Positions 27,635 to 35,687 of a DNA stretch of 64,000 bases are shown here, piece by piece. The notes beneath the pieces are model-generated. The model was not told the origin of the DNA, did no database searches, and saw nothing but the letters and a program-made list of their open reading frames with translations. The stretch comes from an uncultured Prevotella sp. Lineage in GTDB: Bacteria > Bacteroidota > Bacteroidia > Bacteroidales > Bacteroidaceae. Position numbers and translations under genes: made by a program. The stretch lies in the NCBI GenBank assembly GCA_946612625.1, contig CAMOEW010000002.1, positions 1-64,000 on the forward strand. The letters are read 5' to 3'. Within the stretch, counting starts at the first letter, position 1. Every line of letters starts with the position of its first letter.

Positions 27635-27665
27635 TTGTTTTCACAGTTTTTTCTCATTACCTTTG
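27635..27665 (+). promoter_or_regulatory. Promoter of flavodoxin gene
   Basis: TTG (27635-27637), 20 bases, TACCTTTG (27658-27665); ATG of the flavodoxin at 27712. It separates the flavodoxin pair from the kinase operon. Confidence 0.65.
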
Positions 27666-27711
27666 CAGTCGGAATCACAAACATAACCACAAAGTAACAA
27701 GAAATAAAAAA

Positions 27712-28209
27712 ATGGACAAAACAATTGTAGTATTCGGTTCCTCAACGGGAACATGTGAAGCAATCGCCGAAAAGATAGCTTCGAAGTTATGTGTAGAGTC
27801 AATCAATGTTCAGGATTTCAATGCCGACATAGTATCGGAGAACCAGAATCTTATCCTTGGAACATCGACATGGGGTGCCGGCGAGCTTCAAGACGACTGG
27901 TATGATGGCATCAGCATTTTGAAGGATGCCGACCTCAGCGGAAAGACCGTTGCCCTGTTCGGCTGCGGCGACTGCGAAAGCTATGGTGACACGTTTTGCG
28001 GTGCTATGGGCGAACTATACGAGGCTGTCAAGTGTGCCGGAGCAACTGTCGTAGGTTCTGTAAGCACTGACGGCTACACTTTCGACGATTCCGCCGCTGT
28101 TGTTGACGGTCGTTTTGTCGGACTTGCCCTCGACGATGTCAACGAGGATGACAAGACCGATGAGCGCATCGACACCTGGATTGACTCAATCAAAGGAGAA
28201 TTGAAGTAG
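27712..28209 (+). CDS. fldA: Flavodoxin
   Basis: A 165-residue long-chain flavodoxin, a cytoplasmic FMN electron carrier that can replace ferredoxin under iron limitation. The FMN phosphate loop is FGSSTGTCEAIAEKI at residues 7-21; isoalloxazine loops are STWGAGELQDDWYDG and FGCGDCESYGDTFC. Length and motifs match the family closely. It is followed after 55 bases by a DUF2023 gene, a common neighbour of flavodoxin. Confidence 0.95.
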   Translation: MDKTIVVFGSSTGTCEAIAEKIASKLCVESINVQDFNADIVSENQNLILGTSTWGAGELQDDWYDGISILKDADLSGKTVALFGCGDCESYGDTFCGAMGELYEAVKCAGATVVGSVSTDGYTFDDSAAVVDGRFVGLALDDVNEDDKTDERIDTWIDSIKGELK

Positions 28210-28264
28210 GAAACAGACGTATCCATCGTCAGAAGAGTGAAAGAATCAAAAGAAAAACAGAATT

Positions 28265-28630
28265 ATGGTTGTTGCGTCAGAGAAGGTTCCAGTTGACATG
28301 AAAGTGCTCATGAATCACATCTATGAGTACAAGAAGGGTGTTCGCCAGATGGTGCTTTTCACTTTCAACAAGAAGTATGAGGAATTTGCCGTTCAGCGAC
28401 TTGAACATCAGCACATCAACTATATACTTCAGCCTGTAGGCAACAATCGCATGAATCTGTATTTCGGGCGCAGGGAATGTCTTGATGCCATACGCCTGAT
28501 AGTTACCCGTCCGCTCAGCCAGCTCACGCCCGAGGAGGACTTCATTCTCGGTGCAATGCTTGGCTACGACATCTGTGCCCAGTGTGAGCGTTACTGCGAG
28601 CGTAAGGGAAAATGCCGGAAATGTGAATGA
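28265..28630 (+). CDS. DUF2023 family protein
   Basis: A 121-residue cytoplasmic protein of the DUF2023 family, whose members are repeatedly found beside flavodoxin genes. It has an alpha/beta body (MVLFTFNKKYEEFAVQRLEH, NYILQPVGNNRMNLYFGR) and ends in a cysteine cluster CAQCERYCERKGKCRKC with five Cys, which looks suited to bind metal or an iron-sulfur centre (inference). A role with flavodoxin in electron transfer or iron limitation is plausible but unproved. Ends 36 bases before a bidirectional terminator. Confidence 0.8.
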   Translation: MVVASEKVPVDMKVLMNHIYEYKKGVRQMVLFTFNKKYEEFAVQRLEHQHINYILQPVGNNRMNLYFGRRECLDAIRLIVTRPLSQLTPEEDFILGAMLGYDICAQCERYCERKGKCRKCE

Positions 28631-28665
28631 AATTCATAAAGTATTTGTTTAGTTTAGATAGAATT

Positions 28666-28691
28666 GGCTCGCTGTGAAGCGAGCCTTTTTT
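28666..28691. terminator. Terminator between convergent genes
   Basis: GGCTCGC (28666-28672), a 6-base loop, GCGAGCC (28679-28685) and a run of six T. It ends the flavodoxin/DUF2023 transcript, and in reverse it lies just past the stop of the epimerase-like gene at 28690. Confidence 0.8.
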
Positions 28692-29775
28692 ACATTTTCA
28701 TCAGTATTTGCACCATGCGTTCTGCCGTACGTCCGTCCCATCGGTCGGGCAGCGACGCACTCTTCCATCTGCCAGCAAGCATGTCGGTGAGTTTGTCGCC
28801 AAGCAGTTTGCTGTCTTCGCCTGTAAGCACGTTCGTACCCAGTTTCACGGTTTCTATATGCTCTGTATATCTGTTGAGGGTGATACATGGTATATTGTTG
28901 AACGTGGCTTCCTCGGCTACATTTCCAGAGTCGGTGACAATGCCCATTGCGTGGGCGGTTAGATAGCCGAACTCCAGATATGGCAGTGGACCTAAGTATG
29001 CCAAGCTGTCGCCACACACGGATTTCACCTTTTCCAGCGTTGAGCCTCGTAGCAGTGCTAGCACGGGTATTCCTGCTTCACGAGTCTTTGCTGTCAGTGT
29101 TGACAGCAGCTGCATCAGTTTAATATCGTCGTTGAGCAGTGCCTTACGGTTCAGTGTCAGCACAATGTATCCGTTTTCCGCTAAATGCAACGTGTCCATG
29201 CATTGAGGCCGCCTGAACCTGTTGGCATTCATTCGCAGCGTGTCCATTAGGATGTTGCCCACATTGTATATCTTGCTCAACTCGGCTCCTTCGCGTGTGG
29301 CTATGCTGCTGGCTCCGTCGCCGGCGGTGAATAGTATGTCGCTTAGTGCGTCGATGACCAGCCGGTTTATCTCCTTCGGCATGTTGATGTCGAACGAACG
29401 TGTGCCTGCCACGAGGTGTACCAGTTTCAAGCCTCTTTTCTTCGTTACTATCGCCGTTGCCATGGTCGAGGCCAGATCGTCAACGACTACGACGATATCG
29501 GTGGCGTGATTGTCGAGATAACGGTCAAAACGCAGCATCACCATTCCCGTTAGTTCGTTCATACTGTTGCTGTCGGCTTCGAGAAAGAAGTCGGGATGTC
29601 GCAACTGGAGATCGTCGAAAAGCGATGCTTCCAAATCGTTGTCATCGGCTCTGCCGGTATAAACCAGTTGTACATTGATGTCGCTGCCGCTTTCTCTGTG
29701 CCGTTCGATGGCAATTACAATAGGAGCAACCTTAATTATGTTTGGACGCGCCCCTGTAACGATGCAAATATTCAT
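28690..29775 (-). CDS. UDP-GlcNAc 2-epimerase homologue, altered active site
   Basis: A 361-residue GT-B protein of the non-hydrolysing UDP-N-acetylglucosamine 2-epimerase (WecB/MnaA) family, whose members make UDP-ManNAc for surface glycans. The fold is clear: VTGARPNIIKVAPI at the start, SFDINMPKEINRLVIDALSD in the middle, VTDSGNVAEEATFNNIP near the end. Compared with E. coli WecB as I remember it, the Glu of EAGLR is Val (HLVAGTRS), the His of the TGHRRE motif is Asn (VLTLNRKA), and the Glu of TRPE is Asn. The usual epimerase chemistry is therefore doubtful and another activity or a regulatory role is possible. Confidence 0.8.
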   Translation of the reverse strand: MNICIVTGARPNIIKVAPIVIAIERHRESGSDINVQLVYTGRADDNDLEASLFDDLQLRHPDFFLEADSNSMNELTGMVMLRFDRYLDNHATDIVVVVDDLASTMATAIVTKKRGLKLVHLVAGTRSFDINMPKEINRLVIDALSDILFTAGDGASSIATREGAELSKIYNVGNILMDTLRMNANRFRRPQCMDTLHLAENGYIVLTLNRKALLNDDIKLMQLLSTLTAKTREAGIPVLALLRGSTLEKVKSVCGDSLAYLGPLPYLEFGYLTAHAMGIVTDSGNVAEEATFNNIPCITLNRYTEHIETVKLGTNVLTGEDSKLLGDKLTDMLAGRWKSASLPDRWDGRTAERMVQILMKM

Positions 29776-29797
29776 GAATAAAATGTTATTTTGCCCA

Positions 29798-29829
29798 CAA
29801 AGGTAGTATAAATATCATTGAAAAACAAA
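29798..29829 (-). promoter_or_regulatory. Promoter of the epimerase-like gene
   Basis: Minus-strand TTTG (29826-29829), 20 bases, TACCTTTG (29798-29805); start codon 23 bases further. Divergent from the B12 promoter, with the two -33 boxes 16 bases apart. Confidence 0.75.
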
Positions 29830-29845
29830 TTTTTCCAGCAAAGAA

Positions 29846-29877
29846 TTTGGATATTATAAAGAATCTTTGTAACTTTG
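29846..29877 (+). promoter_or_regulatory. Promoter of the B12 uptake operon
   Basis: TTTG (29846-29849), 20 bases, TAACTTTG (29870-29877). Transcription should start a few bases before the riboswitch aptamer. Confidence 0.8.
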
Positions 29878-29884
29878 CAACCGC

Positions 29885-30065
29885 TAATGAATCAGGGAAT
29901 CGGGTGTAACTCCCGGACAGTCCAGCTGCTGTGAGTTGTCTTTTACGGCGCAAACATAATAGTCACTGATGGATAGACGATGAAATCGGGAAGACGTTTG
30001 CAATGCCGGCAACGAGTCAGAATACCTGCCATTTGGCTTTGAGAATATGCCTGTTGTCTCTTGGG
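29885..30065 (+). ncRNA. Cobalamin (B12) riboswitch
   Basis: The leader carries the ordered conserved blocks of the cobalamin aptamer: AATCAGGGAATCGGGTGTAA, then GGACAGTCCAGCTGCTGTGA, the CACTG and CGGGAAGAC pair, and the B12-box region GAGTCAGAATACCTGCC. It lies between a strong promoter and the btuB-like receptor. With B12 bound it should lower expression of the uptake operon, probably by hiding the translation start, since no T-run terminator is seen. Confidence 0.93.
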
Positions 30066-30084
30066 TTAGACGCAAGCAATAAAA

Positions 30085-32091
30085 ATGAAAGTAAGTAAGA
30101 ATATGAAGAGAGCCATTGCAATGGTATTTCTGTGTGTGTGCATACAAAGTGTTCCGGCACAGACAGCAAGACACAGTATCACCGACAGCACTTATCAAAT
30201 TAGTGGAGTTGAGGTGACAGAGACTCGTGGTCATCATGCCGTCACGAGCACCGCTCCTCTTCATGTTCTCGGGCGCGAGGAGATGGTAGGCATGGGCATC
30301 ACCGATATTGCCGATGCAATGCACCGCATGCCCGGCATTAATCTTCGCGACTATGGCGGAGCGGGCGGTATGAAGACCGTCAGCGTGCGAGGCTTCGGTT
30401 CGAAACATACCGGCGTAAGCTATGACGGTGTGATGCTGAGCGACTGTCAAAGTGGCGAGATTGACCTCTCACGCTATTCACTCGACAATGTTGAAAACCT
30501 TCAGCTGATGGTTGGCGACAACGACGATATCTTCATACCTGCACGTCAGGCAGCCAATGCCTCGCATCTGAGCATCAACACTATACGTTTGCCATCGAAC
30601 GACTTGCACCCTCATTTTACAGGTCAGGTAAAGTTCGGTTCTTTCGGCTACGTCACTCCTTTTCTTCGCTACGAGCAGAGCGTATCGCCTAAGCTTGCAT
30701 TCTCACTCTCGGGCGAATATACTTATGCCGAGAACGACTATCCCTTCACTCTGCGCAACATCAGTGTAGCAACAGAGGAACGTCGTGTCAACAGCCGCAT
30801 GAATAGCGGTCACGGCGAGCTGAACGTGGCGTGGCATCCCGACAGCGCCAACCGAGTTTCGTTGAAGCTCTATTACTATGACAACGACCGTCAACTGCCG
30901 GGTCAGGTGCGCTATTATACCAATCTATGCGAAGACCGTCTGCGCGACCGAAACTTCTTTGCCCAACTGCACTGGCTGTCGCGTCTTGGCAGCAGTTTGT
31001 CATTGAAAACCATGGCAAAGTTCAATTGGTCGGCATCTGACTATCGCGACCCGCTGATGCCCAACGGTTTCAACGACGGAGCCTACTGGCAGCGTGAGTT
31101 GTATGCCACGGCCAGCCTGCTCTATGCCCCAACGGAACATCTGTCGTTCGACTATTCGGCCGACTACAGTTTCAATAACCTCAACAGCAGTCTGAAGACC
31201 GACGTCAGGCCCTATCGTCATACGGTGTTGCAAAGTTTCACGGCGAAGTATGCCGGCCGTCGCCTCACGGTGATGGCACGCCTGCTGTGGTCGCTCTACT
31301 TGAACGACTCTCGCAATGGAGAGTCGGCCCGCAACATGCGCCGCCTATCACCGTCGCTGTCGCTGAGCTATCGCCTCGTCAACAACTACGATTTTTTCGT
31401 GCGTGTGTCATATAAGAACATATTCCGTGCTCCGACGTTCAACGAGAACTATTATTTCCACTACGGAAATCCCGACCTTCAGCCCGAAGCCACCGACCAG
31501 TTCAACCTCGGACTGACGTGGCAGCATCATTTCGGCAGTCATACCACGGCACGCATCACAGCCGACGGATATGTCAACCACGTGAAAGACAAGATTGTTG
31601 CCATGCCGCATAATATGTTTGTGTGGACATGTGTCAACATCGAACGGGTAAAATCGTATGGTGCCGACTTCACACTGAAATTTTCCCACCGGTTCAACGG
31701 CCGCCATGCAGTCACGGCCGATGCCGGCTACAGTCATATCATTGCCGAGAACCGTGCTGACAGTGAGTCGTCAGACTACGGCAAGCAGCTGGCCTATACT
31801 CCACGCAACAGCGCGAGCTTTTCCATTGGATACGAAAACCCTTGGGTGAGCCTGTCGTTTCACGGCTACGGCATCAGCAGTCGCTGGGCAAACAACGAGC
31901 ACTATAGGGGAACAGAGATTGACGGTTTCTGGGACTTCGGCATTACTGCCTGGCACGACTTCCGTCTGGCTCGTCATAATCTCCATGTACGTCTCGACCT
32001 GAAGAATCTTTTCGGCAAACAATATGAAATAGTATCGTTCTATCCCATGCCTCGCAGGAATTATCTTGTAACAATTAAATATAACATTTAA
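30085..32091 (+). CDS. btuB: TonB-dependent B12 outer-membrane receptor
   Basis: A 668-residue outer-membrane receptor that imports corrinoids with TonB energy. A signal peptide (ending VPAQ) is followed by a plug domain (VTETRGHH, MHRMPGINLRDYGGAGGMKT, VRGFGSKHTGVSYDGV) and a 22-strand-type barrel that ends in a terminal aromatic-rich strand (MPRRNYLVTIKYNI). An alternative start is ATG at 30103. Placement right after a cobalamin riboswitch and before btuG, btuF and btuC makes B12 the likely ligand. Confidence 0.92.
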   Translation: MKVSKNMKRAIAMVFLCVCIQSVPAQTARHSITDSTYQISGVEVTETRGHHAVTSTAPLHVLGREEMVGMGITDIADAMHRMPGINLRDYGGAGGMKTVSVRGFGSKHTGVSYDGVMLSDCQSGEIDLSRYSLDNVENLQLMVGDNDDIFIPARQAANASHLSINTIRLPSNDLHPHFTGQVKFGSFGYVTPFLRYEQSVSPKLAFSLSGEYTYAENDYPFTLRNISVATEERRVNSRMNSGHGELNVAWHPDSANRVSLKLYYYDNDRQLPGQVRYYTNLCEDRLRDRNFFAQLHWLSRLGSSLSLKTMAKFNWSASDYRDPLMPNGFNDGAYWQRELYATASLLYAPTEHLSFDYSADYSFNNLNSSLKTDVRPYRHTVLQSFTAKYAGRRLTVMARLLWSLYLNDSRNGESARNMRRLSPSLSLSYRLVNNYDFFVRVSYKNIFRAPTFNENYYFHYGNPDLQPEATDQFNLGLTWQHHFGSHTTARITADGYVNHVKDKIVAMPHNMFVWTCVNIERVKSYGADFTLKFSHRFNGRHAVTADAGYSHIIAENRADSESSDYGKQLAYTPRNSASFSIGYENPWVSLSFHGYGISSRWANNEHYRGTEIDGFWDFGITAWHDFRLARHNLHVRLDLKNLFGKQYEIVSFYPMPRRNYLVTIKYNI

Positions 32092-32107
32092 AATCAATCA
32101 ACAAAAA

Positions 32108-33217
32108 ATGAAAAAGCATTTATCAAGCATCGCAGCACTTCTGATTGCTGCACTGACATTCACATCGTGTGGCAGCGACGACCCCGCTCCATACATTCCC
32201 ACTCCTGTAGAGGTTAGTAACGGTGCATTCTTCATCGGTTCCGGCAATAAGAGCGCAAGCATCATGGGTAATCTGGCCTATTATGACTATGCAAAGGGTA
32301 CCGCCATGCTTACTCCGTTCGAGACGGCCAATGGTATAGAACTTGGACTGACAGCCAACGACGGTATCGTTTATGGCAGCAAACTTTATATCGTTGTTGA
32401 CAACGAAAACACCATCTTCGTATGCAACAAGAACACTATGAAGATTATCACACGCATATCTACTACCGACATGCTTGGCGCTGCAGCCGGTATCAGCCCA
32501 CGTCACATCATTGCCGACGGCGGCAGTTTATATTTCACCACATACGGCAAGGTAGTTGCTAAGATCGACACCACAGCTTTCACACTCCAGAAGACATACA
32601 ACGTAGGCAGCTATCCCGAGGGTCTTGCCATCACCGACGACGGCAATCTCTACGTGTGCAACTCCGACTATGGCTACGGCAATGCCTCGCTGTCGAAGAT
32701 CAACCTTTCTACCGGTAATGTTACCGAGATAAAGGACGAACTTATTACCAATCCCAATTCGATAGTTGCATCAGGCAACGACATCTACTATCTCGACTAC
32801 GGCACCTACGACGACTCTTGGAATCAGCTTGGCACTGGTGTACGCAAGGTGACGGCCGCAGGCGCAGTGAGCAAAGTGTGCGAAGGAACTACAATGGGCT
32901 ATGCCAACGGCATCATCTATACTGCCAGTGCTCCCTATGGAGCCACCGGTGTTGACTTCTACAGCTACAATATTGCCACTGGCCAGAGCCAGAAGCTCAA
33001 CGACAAGATCGATATTGCCCATCCTGCAGCTATCGGTGTTGACCCTGTATCTGGCGACATCTTCATCGCAGCACAACAGGACAAGGGCGGCTATGCCAGC
33101 TATAAGGATCCATGCACCGTTACCCACTACGGAGCCGACTTCTCTGTCAAAGGCACATTCTCTGTTGGTGTGGGCATATGCTCTATCTTCTTCAACACAG
33201 GCGTTGAGTTGAGGTAA
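32108..33217 (+). CDS. btuG: BtuG-like surface B12-binding lipoprotein
   Basis: A 369-residue lipoprotein (lipobox FTSC) with a YncE/DUF5074-like beta-propeller of repeated strands such as GNLAYYDYAKGTAM, TAFTLQKTYNVGSYPEGLAI and VDPVSGDIFIA. In gut Bacteroides the propeller lipoprotein BtuG sits on top of BtuB and captures B12 with extremely high affinity (established for that family). Immediate placement 16 bases after btuB under a cobalamin riboswitch supports the same role here; identity by sequence search is untested. Confidence 0.82.
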   Translation: MKKHLSSIAALLIAALTFTSCGSDDPAPYIPTPVEVSNGAFFIGSGNKSASIMGNLAYYDYAKGTAMLTPFETANGIELGLTANDGIVYGSKLYIVVDNENTIFVCNKNTMKIITRISTTDMLGAAAGISPRHIIADGGSLYFTTYGKVVAKIDTTAFTLQKTYNVGSYPEGLAITDDGNLYVCNSDYGYGNASLSKINLSTGNVTEIKDELITNPNSIVASGNDIYYLDYGTYDDSWNQLGTGVRKVTAAGAVSKVCEGTTMGYANGIIYTASAPYGATGVDFYSYNIATGQSQKLNDKIDIAHPAAIGVDPVSGDIFIAAQQDKGGYASYKDPCTVTHYGADFSVKGTFSVGVGICSIFFNTGVELR

Positions 33218-33227
33218 TATATAATTG

Positions 33228-34352
33228 ATGACTCGTATTATTATATATTTTGTTTCAGTGCTTGCCGTCTTATGCTCATGCAAAGGCGGCAGCACTTCAT
33301 CTTCAAATGGTGGTGGCGACAGCCTCGCGTTCAAGTATGCCGAGCATATCGCTGCCACCATTCACGATGGCTATACCGTGGTGCGCCTTTCAGACCCGTG
33401 GAACAGCGGCAAGGTGCTTCATACATACATACTCGTTCCCCGTGACAGCGAAATGCCTGTCGGCATTCCCGAGGGGACTGTGGTGCGCACTCCGCTCCAG
33501 CGTGCCATAGTGGCAACGAGCGTGCATTGTGGTCTGGTCATAGCCATGAATCGCAAGGAAAATATTGCCGGCATCTGCGAGTTGAGATATATCAACAACG
33601 ACTATATCCGGCAAGAGTGCAATGCCGGGCGGATTATTGACTGCGGCAGCGGTCTTTCTCCTACGCTTGAGAAGATTATCGACCTCCAGCCCGACGCCAT
33701 ATTCCTCTCGCCGTTCCAAAACAGCGGAGGCTACGGCAGGGTAGAGGAGCTGAATATCCCAATCATCGAGACAGCCGACTATATGGAGACATCGGCTCTC
33801 GGACGTGCAGAATGGATGAAGTTCTATGGTATGCTATTCGGTGCTGAGCGCGAGGCCGACAGCATCTTTAGCCGTGTTGAGCGGCGCTACCATGAGCTGA
33901 TGGTCATTGCTAAGCATTCCGACGTGCGACGTTCGATGACTATGGACAAAATGACAGGCTCAGTATGGTATGTACCAGGCGGACATAGCACTATCGGCAA
34001 GCTCATTCAGGATGCCAACACCGTCTATCCGTGGAGCACAAACGATAACAGCGGAAGCTTGGCTTTACCGTTTGAAAGTGTGTTCGAGCAGTCGGGCAAT
34101 GCCGATGTATGGGCATTCCGCTACAACGCTCCCGAACCGATTACGTTTGAGTCGCTGCTATCAGAGAATGCCAGCTATGCACAGTTTCGTGCGTTTCGCA
34201 GCGGCGAGGTGTATGGCTGCAATACTGCCACTACTACATTCTACGAGGACACGCCGTTCCATCCCGACACCCTGCTACGCGACTTCATCATAATGTCGCA
34301 TCCTGACATCAACCTCGGTGCCACGACCTACTTTACGCGAATTGTGAAATGA
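33228..34352 (+). CDS. btuF: B12 ABC transporter substrate-binding lipoprotein
   Basis: A 374-residue lipoprotein (signal with lipobox LCSC) of the BtuF/FecB two-lobed class III binding-protein fold, expected to hand corrinoids to the inner-membrane transporter. Typical segments are GLSPTLEKIIDLQPDAIFLS and EWMKFYGMLFGAEREADSIF. The track places the start on TTG at 33225; ATG at 33228 is more natural. Ends by ATGA overlap with btuC. Confidence 0.87.
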   Translation: MTRIIIYFVSVLAVLCSCKGGSTSSSNGGGDSLAFKYAEHIAATIHDGYTVVRLSDPWNSGKVLHTYILVPRDSEMPVGIPEGTVVRTPLQRAIVATSVHCGLVIAMNRKENIAGICELRYINNDYIRQECNAGRIIDCGSGLSPTLEKIIDLQPDAIFLSPFQNSGGYGRVEELNIPIIETADYMETSALGRAEWMKFYGMLFGAEREADSIFSRVERRYHELMVIAKHSDVRRSMTMDKMTGSVWYVPGGHSTIGKLIQDANTVYPWSTNDNSGSLALPFESVFEQSGNADVWAFRYNAPEPITFESLLSENASYAQFRAFRSGEVYGCNTATTTFYEDTPFHPDTLLRDFIIMSHPDINLGATTYFTRIVK

Positions 34353-35356
34353 GAGTCAAGTTGATGTGTCTGTCCGTTGTCATCGTCCTGCTGTTTGCAC
34401 TGAGTCTTGTGGTAGGAGCCATCGATATACCGCTGCGCGATGTCGTGGCGATACTCCTTGGCGACGAGAGTCAGCGTAAGTCGTGGCAGTATATCGTACT
34501 GCAGAGCCGGTTGCCTCAGGCAATGACGGCTGTGCTTTGCGGAGCGTCGTTAGCCGTGAGCGGACTGATGCTCCAGACAGCGTTCAGAAATCCCCTGGCC
34601 GGTCCGAGCATCTTCGGCATCAACAGCGGAGCATCGCTGGGCGTTGCACTCGTGATGCTGCTTCTTGGCGGCAGCGTCTCGGCCGGCTCGTTCACTCTCA
34701 CCGGTTTTGCTGCCATACTCTTTGCGGCTTTTGTCGGTGCCATGACGGTCATGGCGCTAATTCTGTTTTTCGCCACTGTTGTGCGCAACAACGTCATGCT
34801 GCTTATCATAGGCATCATGATTGGCTATCTCGCTTCGTCGTCGATTTCGCTCCTGAATTTCTTCGCAACCGAGCAGGGAGTACAGAGCTACATGGTATGG
34901 GGACTGGGCAATTTCGGAGGCGTCACTATGCAGCAGATGCCGGTCTTTGCCTTTGTCAGCATTCTTGGGCTCTTCGGTTCACTGCTGCTCATCAAACCCC
35001 TCAACGCCCTTCTCTTAGGCGAGCAATATGCCGAGAACCTTGGCGTAGATACTCACAGCGTGCGCAACCGCCTGTTGCTCATCACCGGCATTCTTTCTGC
35101 CGTAACCACGGCTTTCTGCGGCCCTGTAGCGTTCATTGGCTTAGCGGTGCCTCATGTTGCGCGACTTATCACCATGACCGACGACCATCGCATTCTTATG
35201 CCTGCCACGATGCTTGCCGGTGCCGTTGTTGCCCTTGTCTGCAATATCATCTGCGTGTTGCCAGGCGACAGTGGAATCATACCGCTCAATGCTGTCACCC
35301 CACTGATGGGGGCACCTGTTATTATTTATGTAATAATCAAAGGAAAGCGGCGTTGA
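34349..35356 (+). CDS. btuC: B12 ABC transporter permease
   Basis: A 335-residue FecCD/BtuC-family permease with about ten membrane segments. Family landmarks are SRLPQAMTAVLCGASLAVSG, FRNPLAGPSIFGINSGASLG and, near the end, FCGPVAFIGLAVPHVARLI. The start ATG overlaps the btuF stop by one base pattern, so translation is coupled. The matching ATPase gene (btuD) that usually follows is absent; the next 330 bases are repeats and a promoter. Confidence 0.93.
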   Translation: MRVKLMCLSVVIVLLFALSLVVGAIDIPLRDVVAILLGDESQRKSWQYIVLQSRLPQAMTAVLCGASLAVSGLMLQTAFRNPLAGPSIFGINSGASLGVALVMLLLGGSVSAGSFTLTGFAAILFAAFVGAMTVMALILFFATVVRNNVMLLIIGIMIGYLASSSISLLNFFATEQGVQSYMVWGLGNFGGVTMQQMPVFAFVSILGLFGSLLLIKPLNALLLGEQYAENLGVDTHSVRNRLLLITGILSAVTTAFCGPVAFIGLAVPHVARLITMTDDHRILMPATMLAGAVVALVCNIICVLPGDSGIIPLNAVTPLMGAPVIIYVIIKGKRR

Positions 35357-35369
35357 AGCAGGGCGGTTT

Positions 35370-35590
35370 TCAGACGACGGTAATTCTGAAATCGCGGAAA
35401 TGCTGACGTTCGGAACGACGGTAATTCTGAAATCGCGGAAATGCTGACGTTCGGAACGACGGTAATTCTGAAATCGCGGAAATGCTGACGTTCAGAACGA
35501 CGGGAATTCTGAAATCGCGGAAATGCTGACGTTCAGAACGACGGGAATTCTGAAAACGCAGAAATGCTGTCGCTCGGGCGGACACTATAA
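35370..35590. repeat. 41-bp tandem repeat array B
   Basis: Units start at 35397, 35438, 35479, 35520 and 35561, again exactly 41 bases apart, with a partial unit before. The core is the near-perfect palindrome CGTTCGGAACG (CGTTCAGAACG in two units), followed by AATTCTGAAATCGCG. It belongs to the same family as array A at 1679-1860, but its orientation relative to the neighbouring promoter is opposite. It begins 14 bases after the btuC stop and ends about 30 bases before the promoter of the GH2 gene. The minus-strand track ORF across it is an artefact of the repeat. Confidence 0.9.
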
Positions 35591-35621
35591 TTTGGAAAAA
35601 AGCCAACCTTTTAGACTTTTA

Positions 35622-35653
35622 TTTGGACGTTTCGGAAAAATTCCGTACCTTTG
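35622..35653 (+). promoter_or_regulatory. Promoter of the GH2 gene at 35688
   Basis: TTTG (35622-35625), 20 bases, TACCTTTG (35646-35653). The palindrome CGGAAAAATTCCG (35633-35645) directly abuts the -7 box, as in the alcohol dehydrogenase promoter. Confidence 0.78.
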
Positions 35654-35687
35654 CCCCATAAAAGAAAACTAATCTACAATTGAAACA

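Noticed and set aside
34483-35406. 307-residue plus-strand ORF
   Set aside because: Frame-shifted shadow of btuC, rich in His, Arg and Cys with no membrane pattern or homology.
35370-35606. 78-residue ORF with repeated protein motif
   Set aside because: It is the 41-bp array read in three successive frames, not a conserved protein.
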